DNA of 5,047 nt, taken from contig DLGU01000150.1 of the NCBI GenBank assembly GCA_002482865.1, forward strand, positions 1 to 5,047, given 5' to 3'. The stretch is from Porphyrobacter sp. UBA7686. GTDB taxonomy: Bacteria; Pseudomonadota; Alphaproteobacteria; Sphingomonadales; Sphingomonadaceae. The position numbers were made by a program, and so were the translations under genes. Below, piece after piece: positions 1 through 5,047 of the stretch. Numbering within the stretch: the stretch's first letter is position 1; each line of letters opens with the position of its first letter. The notes beneath the pieces are model-generated. The model had not been told where the DNA came from. It ran no database searches and saw only the letters and a list, made by a program, of their open reading frames with translations.

Positions 1-25
1 GATCGCGGCGAACGACCGCATGTGA
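1..25 (+). CDS. Possible C-terminal tail of an upstream gene (partial)
   Basis: Reading from base 2, the plus strand gives I-A-A-N-D-R-M followed by TGA at 23-25. All six codons before the ATG codon have G or C in the third position, as in the real genes of this window. A palindromic repeat starts 23 bp further on, a common position just after a gene end. The fragment is too short to identify. The mirror frame on the minus strand (ATG at 21 to 19, reading M-R-S-F-A-A-I leftwards) has the same third-position pattern, so a divergent gene start is an alternative. I see no ribosome binding site for that option. Confidence 0.27.
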
Positions 26-47
26 GTGGCAAGCTGCCATCAAACTC

Positions 48-79
48 TCGTCGCCCCGTGCTTGACACGGGGCTTGGCT
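48..79 (+). repeat. Left REP-like arm
   Basis: The arm begins TCGTCG-CCCCGTG and contains a 7-bp stem with a 5-nt loop (53-71), followed by a CTTGGCT tail. It is identical in reverse complement to 195-226. Confidence 0.8.
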
Positions 80-194
80 TTTCATTTCCGCCGCCGGGTT
101 ACTTGGCTATGGAAGTTCGCACTGATCGAGGCGGAGAACCTCGGGTGGGACGTCCTGTGGGAACAGTGGTTCGCGCTTGATACAGCGCAGAAGG

Positions 195-226
195 AGCCAA
201 GCCCCGTGTCAAGCACGGGGCGACGA
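195..226 (-). repeat. Right REP-like arm (inverted copy)
   Basis: This is an exact inverted copy of 48-79. It ends outward in GGGGCGACGA, so the TCGTC heads of both arms point away from the centre. The match stops abruptly at both ends of the 32 bp, which fixes the limits of the repeat. Confidence 0.8.
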
Positions 227-359
227 TGGAAGGAACGTCAGCTCCAGTCTCCCTCCCCGAACGGCAGATTTTTTCCCAATCCCCGCTGGAGCGACCGGTT
301 TTCTGTGCCATACGGCATGCACTCCAGACCCTAACCGGCACGAAAGACCACAATCATCA

Positions 360-713
360 ATGGCTGACATCCACCTCTACGGCATTCCCAATTGCGACAC
401 GGTGAAAAAGGCGCGCGTGTGGCTCGACGCGCAGGGACGGGAATACACCTTCCACGATTACAAGAAGGAAGGGGCGGAGCCCGAGCGCATTGCCGGCTGG
501 ATCGCTACGGCCGGCCTCGATGTGGTGGTCAACCGCAAGGGCACGACCTACCGCGCGCTGTCGGACGCGGACAAGGCGCTGGCGGCCAGCGCCGGCACCG
601 CGCCGGCGCTGCTCGCCGCCAACCCTTCGGTGATCAAGCGCCCGATTGCGGAGCACCCAGGCGGCCTGTTGGTCGGCTTCAAGGCGGACGAATGGGCCGC
701 GGCGCTCGGCTGA
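360..713 (+). CDS. yffB: ArsC/Spx-family thiol reductase, YffB-like
   Basis: The product is a 117-residue cytoplasmic protein with a thioredoxin-like fold of the ArsC/Spx family. It closely resembles E. coli YffB, which is about the same length. The N-terminal active-site segment is YGIPNCDTVKKAR (residues 7-19) with the single redox cysteine at C12. Further family marks are FHDYKKEG (31-38), the NRKGTTYR stretch (58-65) and VIKRP (91-95), whose R94 corresponds to the arginine of the ArsC active site. The ATG at 360 puts this motif at the expected distance from the N-terminus; upstream in-frame starts would add residues encoded by the repeat. No strong ribosome binding site precedes it. YffB-type proteins are thought to be glutathione-dependent thiol reductases, so an annotation as arsenate reductase would be over-specific, and there are no ars genes nearby. 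It is probably the first gene of the operon, 13 bp before pnuC. Confidence 0.9.
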   Translation: MADIHLYGIPNCDTVKKARVWLDAQGREYTFHDYKKEGAEPERIAGWIATAGLDVVVNRKGTTYRALSDADKALAASAGTAPALLAANPSVIKRPIAEHPGGLLVGFKADEWAAALG

Positions 714-726
714 AGCCCACACTGCG

Positions 727-1302
727 ATGAACCCGCTGGAGATGATCGCCGTCGCGCTCGGGCTGGCCAATGTCGGCCTGCTCGTGCGGCGTTCGATCTG
801 GAACTACCCGTTCGGCATGGCGATGGTGGCGCTCTACTTCGTGATCTTCCGCGATGCGCGCCTGTATGGCGAGGCGGCGTTGCAAGTGTTCTTCTTCGTC
901 GTGCAGGGCTGGGGCTGGTGGCTGTGGGCGCGCGCCGGAGGCATGGCGCAGCTGGTCGAGGTGCGCTGGATGGACGGGCGCGCGCGGGTCGCCGCGCTGG
1001 TGCTGGTCGCGGGATCGAGCGTCGGGATCGGCTGGGCGATGGCGCGCTTTACCGATGCCGCCCTGCCCTATGCCGATGCGACCATCGCCGGGGCGAGCGT
1101 GGTCGCGCAGGTGCTGCTTGCGATGCGCCGGGTCGAGAATTGGGCGCTGTGGATCGCCATCAATGTGCTGTCGATCGGGGTCTATCTCAACCGCGAGCTC
1201 TATCTCACCGCCGGGCTTTATGTGGCGTTTCTGGTGCTGGCGACGGCAGGCCTGATCGCATGGGCCAAGGCGGCGCGCAGCGGCGAGGCAATCGCGGCGT
1301 GA
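727..1302 (+). CDS. pnuC: Nicotinamide riboside transporter PnuC
   Basis: The product is a 191-residue, strongly hydrophobic inner-membrane protein. PnuC carriers move nicotinamide riboside by facilitated diffusion, driven by its phosphorylation inside the cell. Family marks in order are WNYPFG (residues 25-30), GEAALQVFFFVVQGWGWW (48-65, an aromatic helix), ENW (137-139) and the C-terminal pair of helices INVLSIGVYLNRELYLTAG (145-163) continuing to about 179. About seven membrane segments fit the hydrophobic pattern, the family norm. The ATG at 727 is the first start that gives the usual PnuC N-terminus; the longer frame from 646 would run inside the upstream gene. No good ribosome binding site is visible, so translation may depend on ribosomes finishing the upstream gene 13 bp earlier. 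The next gene is nadR, whose kinase traps the imported substrate, which strongly supports this substrate over thiamine or riboflavin (PnuT and PnuX relatives). Confidence 0.93.
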   Translation: MNPLEMIAVALGLANVGLLVRRSIWNYPFGMAMVALYFVIFRDARLYGEAALQVFFFVVQGWGWWLWARAGGMAQLVEVRWMDGRARVAALVLVAGSSVGIGWAMARFTDAALPYADATIAGASVVAQVLLAMRRVENWALWIAINVLSIGVYLNRELYLTAGLYVAFLVLATAGLIAWAKAARSGEAIAA

Positions 1303-2282
1303 TGCGGCGCGGGTTCCTGCTGGGCAAGTTCCTGCCGCCTCATGCCGGGCACATGGCGCTGATCCGCGCGGCGCGCGCGCTGGTGGACGAGATGACGGTG
1401 CTGGTGTGCTGGCTGCCCGATGATCCGATTGCGGGCGCGGTACGGTTGGCGTGGATGCAGGATCTGCTCCCTGACTGCCGGGTGATGGGTCACGGCGAAG
1501 TGGTGCCGCAAGCGCCCGAAGACAGCGCCGATTTCTGGCCGATCTGGCGCGGGATCATCGCGAGCGTCCATCCTGAACCCATCGACTATCTCTTCGCGGG
1601 CGAGGATTACGGCGCGGAACTGGCGGCTCAGGTCGGCGGGTTGTTCGTGCCGCTTGGCGGGCGGGTGCTGGGGCTGGTGGATGACCCGCTCTCGGGCCTT
1701 TCGGGCAGTGCCGTGCGCGCCGATCCGGCGGCGCATTGGGCCTATCTGCCAAAGCCGGTGCAGGCCCATTATCGCCGCACCATCTGTCTTCACGGGGCAG
1801 AGAGCACTGGCAAGACCACGCTGGCCGCCGCGCTCTCCGCTGAGACCGGCGCGATGACCGTCGGCGAATATGGTCGCAGCCATTGCGAGGTGCACAAGGC
1901 GCCGCTCACCCGCGATGATCTGCTGCTGATCGGCCGCGCGCAGCAGGCAATGATCGCCGCCGCTGCCGAGTGGGCCGGACCGCTGCTACTGACCGACACC
2001 GATGCGCTGATGACCGCTGCGTGGTGCGAAATGCTGCTGGGCGAGCGGCCTGCCGAACTGATGCAGGCACCCAAGGCCGATCTCTACCTGCTGCTCGAAC
2101 CCGATCTGCCGTGGATCGACGATGGCACGCGCTTTTTCGCCGATCCCGCAGACCGTCACAGGTTTGCAAGGATCGTCGCCCAAGTGCTGGACGAAGCCGC
2201 CGTGCCGTTCGTGCGGATTGCCGGGCAAGGGCCCGAACGGCTCGCCGCTGCGCGGGCCGCGATAGGAGCGTTGAATGATTGA
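1302..2282 (+). CDS. nadR: NadR: NMN adenylyltransferase / nicotinamide riboside kinase
   Basis: The 326-residue bifunctional cytoplasmic enzyme converts nicotinamide riboside to NMN and then to NAD+. The N-terminal domain (about 1-155) is a nucleotidyltransferase with the HxGH-type motif GKFLPPHAGH (8-17), FAGEDYG (98-104) and LSGSAVR (133-139). The C-terminal domain (about 158-326) is a P-loop kinase with Walker A GAESTGKT (165-172), an acidic strand LLLTDTD (228-234) and a lid with DDGTRFF (273-279). The helix-turn-helix repressor domain of E. coli NadR is absent, so this should be a pure enzyme. Its ATG overlaps the pnuC stop in TGATG, a 1-nt overlap typical of coupled translation. The alternative, a much longer frame starting at 918, lies inside pnuC in another frame and is rejected. 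All catalytic motifs look intact. Confidence 0.95.
   Translation: MRRGFLLGKFLPPHAGHMALIRAARALVDEMTVLVCWLPDDPIAGAVRLAWMQDLLPDCRVMGHGEVVPQAPEDSADFWPIWRGIIASVHPEPIDYLFAGEDYGAELAAQVGGLFVPLGGRVLGLVDDPLSGLSGSAVRADPAAHWAYLPKPVQAHYRRTICLHGAESTGKTTLAAALSAETGAMTVGEYGRSHCEVHKAPLTRDDLLLIGRAQQAMIAAAAEWAGPLLLTDTDALMTAAWCEMLLGERPAELMQAPKADLYLLLEPDLPWIDDGTRFFADPADRHRFARIVAQVLDEAAVPFVRIAGQGPERLAAARAAIGALND
2264..2268 (+). promoter_or_regulatory. Ribosome binding site of glpQ
   Basis: AGGAG lies 6 nt before the ATG at 2275, inside the last codons of nadR. It supports this start and the 8-nt overlap. It is the only classical ribosome binding site among the four operon genes, so glpQ may be translated partly on its own. 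Confidence 0.7.
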
Positions 2283-3300
2283 TCCCCGCCTGATCCTCGC
2301 CGCGCTGCTGGCCGCGGCCTCGCCCGTGGCGGCGCAGGATATGCTGATCATCGCCCACCGCGGCGCGAGTGCCGAGCGGCCCGAGCACACCCTTGCCGCC
2401 TATGAGCTCGCGATTGATCAGGGCGCGGATTATATCGAGCCCGATCTGGTTGTGACCAAGGATCTGGTGCTGGTCTCGCGCCATGAGAACGAGCTGTCGG
2501 GCACCACCGACGTGGCGAGCCGCGAGGAATTCGAGGATCGCCGCCGCGACAAGACGATTGACGGGCAGAAGGTGGCCGGCTGGTTCGCCGAGGACTTCAC
2601 CCTCGCCGAACTGCGCACCCTGCGCGCGAAGGAGCGCATCCCTTCGCTCCGGCCCGCCAATGCGCGGTTTGACGGGCTGTATCAGGTGCCGACTTTGGCG
2701 GAGATCGTAAAGCTGGTGCGCGCCAAGGAAGCGGCGACGGGGCGGCGGATCGGGCTCTACCCCGAATTGAAGCATCCCGAATTCCTGTTGCAGGACTCCG
2801 GGATCGACATGGTCGATCTGCTGCTGCGCGAATTCCGCACGCTGGGCATCACGCCCGCCGACCCGGTGTTCATCCAGAGCTTCGAGATCGCCCCGCTCCA
2901 ACGCCTGAAGCAGCGCGGCGGCGGGTTCAAACTGGTGCAGCTGGTCGCCCCCATTGGCGGCCCGGCGGACGAACCTGCGATGCGCTATGCCGAGATGGTG
3001 ACGCCGACGGGGCTGGCCGAGGTCGCGAAATATGCCGACGCGGTGGGAGCGCATATCGCGCTGGTGCTGACGCCTGAGGGCACGCCGACGACGCTGGTGG
3101 CGGATGCCAAGGCGGCGGGGCTGGCGGTGCACGCATGGACGATCCGGCCGGAGAATGACTTCCTGCCACCAATGCTGCGGACGGGGGACGAGCCAAAGGG
3201 CCGGGGCTGCGGCGATGTGAAGCTGGCGGCCATGCTCAAGGCGGCGGGGGTTGCGGGGGTGTTTAGTGACGGGGCGCTGAAGGGGCGGAGCTGTCTATAA
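2275..3300 (+). CDS. glpQ: Periplasmic glycerophosphodiester phosphodiesterase
   Basis: The 341-residue secreted hydrolase should split glycerophosphodiesters (deacylated phospholipids) into glycerol-3-phosphate and an alcohol. The N-terminus is a signal peptide: hydrophobic residues 6-18, then V-A-A before Q21, so cleavage is likely after A20. The GDPD fold shows HRG (28-30, catalytic H28), RPEHT (35-39), E55 and D57 (IEPDLV, metal ligands), H70 (SRHE), a GlpQ-type insert at about 78-137 containing the FAEDFTLAEL segment, E164 with K166 (PELKHP), QSFE (201-204) and W288. The long insert and the signal peptide place it with GlpQ rather than cytoplasmic UgpQ. C311 and C340 near the C-terminus could form a disulphide. 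The gene overlaps nadR by 8 nt and has a good AGGAG at 2264-2268. No glpT or ugp transporter is in view. The exact substrate is unknown. Confidence 0.93.
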   Translation: MIDPRLILAALLAAASPVAAQDMLIIAHRGASAERPEHTLAAYELAIDQGADYIEPDLVVTKDLVLVSRHENELSGTTDVASREEFEDRRRDKTIDGQKVAGWFAEDFTLAELRTLRAKERIPSLRPANARFDGLYQVPTLAEIVKLVRAKEAATGRRIGLYPELKHPEFLLQDSGIDMVDLLLREFRTLGITPADPVFIQSFEIAPLQRLKQRGGGFKLVQLVAPIGGPADEPAMRYAEMVTPTGLAEVAKYADAVGAHIALVLTPEGTPTTLVADAKAAGLAVHAWTIRPENDFLPPMLRTGDEPKGRGCGDVKLAAMLKAAGVAGVFSDGALKGRSCL

Positions 3301-3310
3301 CCCTCTCCGC

Positions 3311-3394
3311 TCGTCATCCCGGCGCAGGCCGGGACCCAGAGCGGCAAGCACTGCACGTCGCTTCACTGGGCCCCGGCCTGCGCCGGGGTGACGA
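3311..3394. terminator. Inverted REP pair, probable bidirectional terminator
   Basis: Arms 3311-3341 and 3364-3394 are inverted copies, matching at 28 of 31 positions, with a 22-nt loop. Two of the three mismatches leave G-U pairs in one of the transcribed strands. Each arm also folds alone: CCCGGC-GCAG-GCCGGG on the left and CCCCGGC-CTGC-GCCGGGG on the right. The element starts 10 bp after the glpQ stop and ends 6 bp from the ubiG stop, so it fills the whole convergent gap. No T-run follows, so intrinsic termination is inferred from position and stem strength; it could equally stabilise mRNA 3' ends. The TCGTCA-YCCC heads point outwards, as in the element at 48-226. Confidence 0.75.
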
Positions 3395-3400
3395 AGATGG

Positions 3401-4138
3401 CTAAACCCGCCGCGCGCTCAAAATATAGTTCAGCGACATATCGTCCGACAGGTGCAGCCCCTTGCCCGGCCGCCATGCGATTCCGCGCTTGGCCGTCACG
3501 GTCAGCCCCGCATCCGCCAGCAGCGCTTCCAACTCCTCCGGGGTGATGAAATCCTCCCAGTGGTGCGTGCCCTTGGGAACATAGCCGACCGCCTCCGCCG
3601 CGCCGACCAGCAGCACCCGCGAAGCGGCGGTGCGGTTCGGTGTCGACATGACGAGCAAACCGTCAGGCGCCAGCCGCGCTGCGACATCGCGCAGGAAGGC
3701 GGGCTTGTCGGCAACGTGCTCGATCACCTCGACACTGGTCACTAGGTCGAACTGGCCGATGTCCAGCCCCGCAACCTCTCCCGCCATGTAGCGGATGTCC
3801 AGACCCACGCCCTCCGCATGCGCGCTCGCCGCCGCGACATTCTCCGCCGCCGCGTCAACGCCCGTCACCGCCGCGCCCAGCCGCGCCAGCGGCTCGCACA
3901 CCAGTCCGGCCCCGCAGCCGATATCGAGCGCTACCTTGCCCGCCAGCGGCTTGGCCGAGGCCCGCAACCCCGGCCAATGCGCGTCAATCGCGTCCCGGAT
4001 AAACGCCATGCGCACCGGGTTCACCTGATGCAGACTCGCCATCGGCCCCTTGGGGTTCCACCAGTCGCGCGCAAGATTTGCGAAGAAATCGGCTTCCTCG
4101 GGGCGGATAGTTACATTCGATACGTTTGCGTTTCCCAT
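3401..4138 (-). CDS. ubiG: Ubiquinone O-methyltransferase UbiG
   Basis: This 245-residue SAM-dependent methyltransferase carries out both O-methylations of ubiquinone synthesis, on the 2-polyprenyl-6-hydroxyphenol and 3-demethylubiquinol intermediates. E. coli UbiG is about the same length. The N-terminus has the family's FFANLARDWWNPKGPM (residues 18-33) and LHQVNPVR (36-43). The SAM site follows with motif I LDIGCGAG (71-78), acidic D95 at the end of the second strand (TGVDAA), then VEVIEHV (136-142) and MSTPNRT (164-170). GTHHWEDFITPEEL (190-203) is a strong UbiG signature. The start codon is the ATG at 4138, backed by AAGGGG 5 nt upstream. The gene converges on glpQ and diverges from lysC. 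The ubiG/lysC pairing is common in alphaproteobacteria. No defects are seen. Confidence 0.96.
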   Translation of the reverse strand: MGNANVSNVTIRPEEADFFANLARDWWNPKGPMASLHQVNPVRMAFIRDAIDAHWPGLRASAKPLAGKVALDIGCGAGLVCEPLARLGAAVTGVDAAAENVAAASAHAEGVGLDIRYMAGEVAGLDIGQFDLVTSVEVIEHVADKPAFLRDVAARLAPDGLLVMSTPNRTAASRVLLVGAAEAVGYVPKGTHHWEDFITPEELEALLADAGLTVTAKRGIAWRPGKGLHLSDDMSLNYILSARRV

Positions 4139-4143
4139 AAACG

Positions 4144-4149
4144 CCCCTT
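4144..4149 (-). promoter_or_regulatory. Ribosome binding site of ubiG
   Basis: On the minus strand AAGGGG stands 5 nt before the ATG at 4138. It supports the full-length start over the internal methionine at residue 33. Confidence 0.65.
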
Positions 4150-4175
4150 AACAGCGCCCGCGAACACTCACCAGC

Positions 4176-4180
4176 AGGAG
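4176..4180 (+). promoter_or_regulatory. Ribosome binding site deciding the TTG start of lysC
   Basis: AGGAG ends 10 nt before the TTG at 4191. The alternatives, GTG at 4203 and ATG at 4206, would be 22 and 25 nt away, too far. The TTG start also gives the [11 protein letters not shown]-terminus usual for alphaproteobacterial aspartate kinases. Confidence 0.7.
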
Positions 4181-4190
4181 CTTTGGCGCC

Positions 4191-5047
4191 TTGGCTCGTA
4201 TCGTGATGAAATTCGGCGGCACCTCGATGGCCGGGACGGAGCGTATCCGCCGGGTGGCCAATATCGTGCGCGCGCAGGCCGCGCGCGGCGATCAGGTCGC
4301 TGTGGTGGTTAGCGCCATGGCGGGCGAGACCGATCGGCTCGTGAACTTCTGCCGCGAGGCCAATCCGCTCTACGATCCGGCGGAATATGACGTCGTGGTG
4401 GCGAGCGGCGAGCAGGTCACCAGCGGCTTGCTGGCGCTCACGCTGCAAGCCTTGGGCTGCAAAGCGCGCAGCTGGCTGGGCTGGCAGCTCCCGATCAAGA
4501 CCATCGAAGCCCACGCCAAAGCCCGCATCGACGAAATCGACGCGCCCGCACTGATCGCCGCGATGGAAGCGGGCGAGATTGCGGTGATCCCCGGCTTTCA
4601 GGGCGTGTCCGAGGATGGCCGCATCACCACGCTGGGCCGCGGGGGTTCCGACACCTCGGCTGTCGCCGTCGCCGCCGCGATCAAGGCTGACCGCTGCGAC
4701 ATCTACACCGACGTTGACGGCGTCTACACCACCGATCCGCGCATCGTCGCCAAGGCGAAGAAGCAGAAGGCGGTGACCTACGAAGAAATGCTCGAACTCG
4801 CCAGCGTTGGGGCCAAGGTGCTCCAGACCCGCTCGGTCGGCCTTGCCATGAAGGAAAAGGTGCGGGTGCAGGTGCTATCGAGCTTCATCGGCGAAGGCGC
4901 TCCGCCTGCCGATGATCTGCCCGGGACAATGATCGTCTCGGACGAAGAAATGGACGAATTGGTGGAGAAGGGCCTGATGGAACGCCAGCTTGTGACCGGC
5001 ATCGCGCATGACAAGAACGAGGCGAAGGTGATCCTCACCCGCGTGCC
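4191..5047 (+). CDS. lysC: Aspartate kinase (3' end outside window)
   Basis: The enzyme phosphorylates aspartate, the first step towards lysine, threonine, methionine and diaminopimelate. The window holds 285 codons plus two bases; monofunctional family members run to about 410-420 residues, so about 130 are missing. The start is TTG at 4191. Kinase motifs are KFGGTS (residues 7-12), SAMAGETD (41-48), ASGEQVTSG (71-79), PGFQG (134-138), [11 protein letters not shown] (147-157) and [13 protein letters not shown] (172-184). The kinase domain ends near 245. [13 protein letters not shown] (268-280) opens the first ACT domain, which in relatives binds lysine or threonine for feedback inhibition. 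No homoserine dehydrogenase fusion can be judged from the part seen, but motif style favours the monofunctional type. Start-codon choice (TTG) may reduce translation. Confidence 0.96.
   Translation, partial: MARIVMKFGGTSMAGTERIRRVANIVRAQAARGDQVAVVVSAMAGETDRLVNFCREANPLYDPAEYDVVVASGEQVTSGLLALTLQALGCKARSWLGWQLPIKTIEAHAKARIDEIDAPALIAAMEAGEIAVIPGFQGVSEDGRITTLGRGGSDTSAVAVAAAIKADRCDIYTDVDGVYTTDPRIVAKAKKQKAVTYEEMLELASVGAKVLQTRSVGLAMKEKVRVQVLSSFIGEGAPPADDLPGTMIVSDEEMDELVEKGLMERQLVTGIAHDKNEAKVILTRV
4964..4979 (+). promoter_or_regulatory. Possible internal translation start in lysC (beta subunit)
   Basis: GGAGAAGGG at 4964-4972 precedes an in-frame ATG at 4977 (residue 263), 9 nt after GGAG. The start would fall just before the first ACT domain. 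Bacillus subtilis aspartokinase II and Corynebacterium LysC make a separate regulatory subunit from an internal start at the equivalent place. GAG-AAG codons create such motifs by chance, so this is a suggestion only. Confidence 0.3.

Larger units (their letters stand above)
48..226. repeat. 179-bp element with 32-bp perfect terminal inverted repeats (REPIN/MITE-like)
   Basis: Positions 48-79 and 195-226 are exact reverse complements over 32 bp. Each arm carries its own hairpin: CCCCGTG, loop CTTGA, then CACGGGG. The 115-bp interior (80-194) holds three smaller hairpins: 127-131 with 139-143, 155-158 with 163-166 (loop GGGA), and 173-177 with 184-188. The flanks show no target-site duplication and no transposase is encoded. 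The design, two hairpin-bearing arms head to head, matches the known REP-doublet (REPIN) or BIME type of dispersed element, normally mobilised in trans by a RAYT transposase. A small MITE is the alternative. Copy number in the genome cannot be seen from here. Confidence 0.75.
26..359. other. Non-coding region upstream of the operon
   Basis: This 334-bp stretch has open frames on both strands, but I do not believe any is a gene. They run through the inverted repeats, and the two strands yield mirrored peptides from the repeat arms. The left two thirds (48-226) is a palindrome-bounded element. The remainder (227-359) is a less GC-rich leader with a six-T run at 269-274 and several short inverted repeats. 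The promoter of the downstream operon probably lies in 227-359, but I find no clear -35/-10 pair. Confidence 0.6.
4139..4190. promoter_or_regulatory. Divergent ubiG-lysC intergenic region
   Basis: Only 52 bp separate the two start codons. The ribosome binding sites of both genes lie within it, leaving about 26 bp between them. At least one promoter must therefore reach into a coding sequence. TTGCGT at 4126-4131 with TTAACA at 4148-4153 (16-bp spacing) is a weak candidate for lysC; I would not rely on it. Confidence 0.4.

Noticed and set aside
62..90. TTGACA in the left arm as a -35 box
   Set aside because: No -10-like sequence lies 16-18 bp downstream. The hexamer is part of the hairpin loop and stem and recurs in inverted form in the right arm.
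269..274. Six-T run as the tail of an intrinsic terminator
   Set aside because: No GC-rich stem ends immediately before it on the plus strand.
26..353. Open frames on both strands through the upstream region
   Set aside because: They cross the inverted repeats, encode mirrored peptides from the two arms, lack ribosome binding sites and resemble no family I know.
360..713. True arsenate reductase
   Set aside because: The sequence fits the YffB branch of the family better, and no arsR, arsB or acr3 gene is next to it.
1218..1895. Minus-strand open frame opposite pnuC and nadR
   Set aside because: It is rich in histidine, arginine and alanine with no recognisable motif, and lies opposite conserved coding sequence.
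1906..3132. Long minus-strand open frame opposite nadR and glpQ
   Set aside because: It is very rich in arginine, the usual antisense shadow of high-GC genes, and it spans two genes with clear catalytic motifs on the other strand.
4269..4289. GCGCGC inverted repeat within lysC
   Set aside because: It is explained by consecutive alanine and arginine codons in a high-GC gene and sits inside the kinase domain.
1..5047. tRNA, rRNA, CRISPR array, insertion sequence or phage genes
   Set aside because: I looked for repeated spacers, transposase motifs and tRNA-like cloverleaf segments and saw none.

Overview
The window is high-GC DNA with strongly GC-ending codons, from an alphaproteobacterium. 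The most likely group is Sphingomonadales/Erythrobacteraceae. This rests on the style of the ubiG, lysC, pnuC and nadR products and on intergenic palindromes with a TCGTC-R-YCCC head, which I recognise from that group. No database search supports the assignment.

Layout. Positions 1-25 are probably the last codons of an upstream gene. Positions 26-359 hold no convincing gene. They contain a 179-bp element bounded by perfect 32-bp terminal inverted repeats (48-79 and 195-226), followed by a leader of about 130 bp. Next comes a tight plus-strand cluster of four genes: a YffB/ArsC-family thiol reductase (360-713), the nicotinamide riboside transporter pnuC (727-1302), a two-domain nadR lacking the DNA-binding domain (1302-2282) and a periplasmic glycerophosphodiesterase glpQ (2275-3300). 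The gaps are 13 bp, a 1-nt overlap and an 8-nt overlap, so they are probably one operon. A second inverted palindrome pair (3311-3394) fills the gap between the convergent ends of glpQ and ubiG and probably ends transcription from both sides. ubiG (3401-4138, minus) is separated by only 52 bp from the divergent lysC (from 4191, plus). lysC begins with TTG and runs off the right edge.

How the genes work together. PnuC lets nicotinamide riboside across the inner membrane. The C-terminal kinase of NadR phosphorylates it to NMN, trapping it, and the N-terminal adenylyltransferase makes NAD+. This is a complete two-gene salvage route to NAD. The thiol reductase and GlpQ are translated with this pair, but no biochemical link is established. 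UbiG performs the O-methylations of ubiquinone synthesis and LysC the first step of the aspartate family pathway. Both are core metabolism.

The window is mostly ordinary. The best leads are the two palindrome-pair elements of shared design, the coupling of glpQ to NAD salvage, and a possible internal translation start in lysC that would make a separate regulatory subunit.
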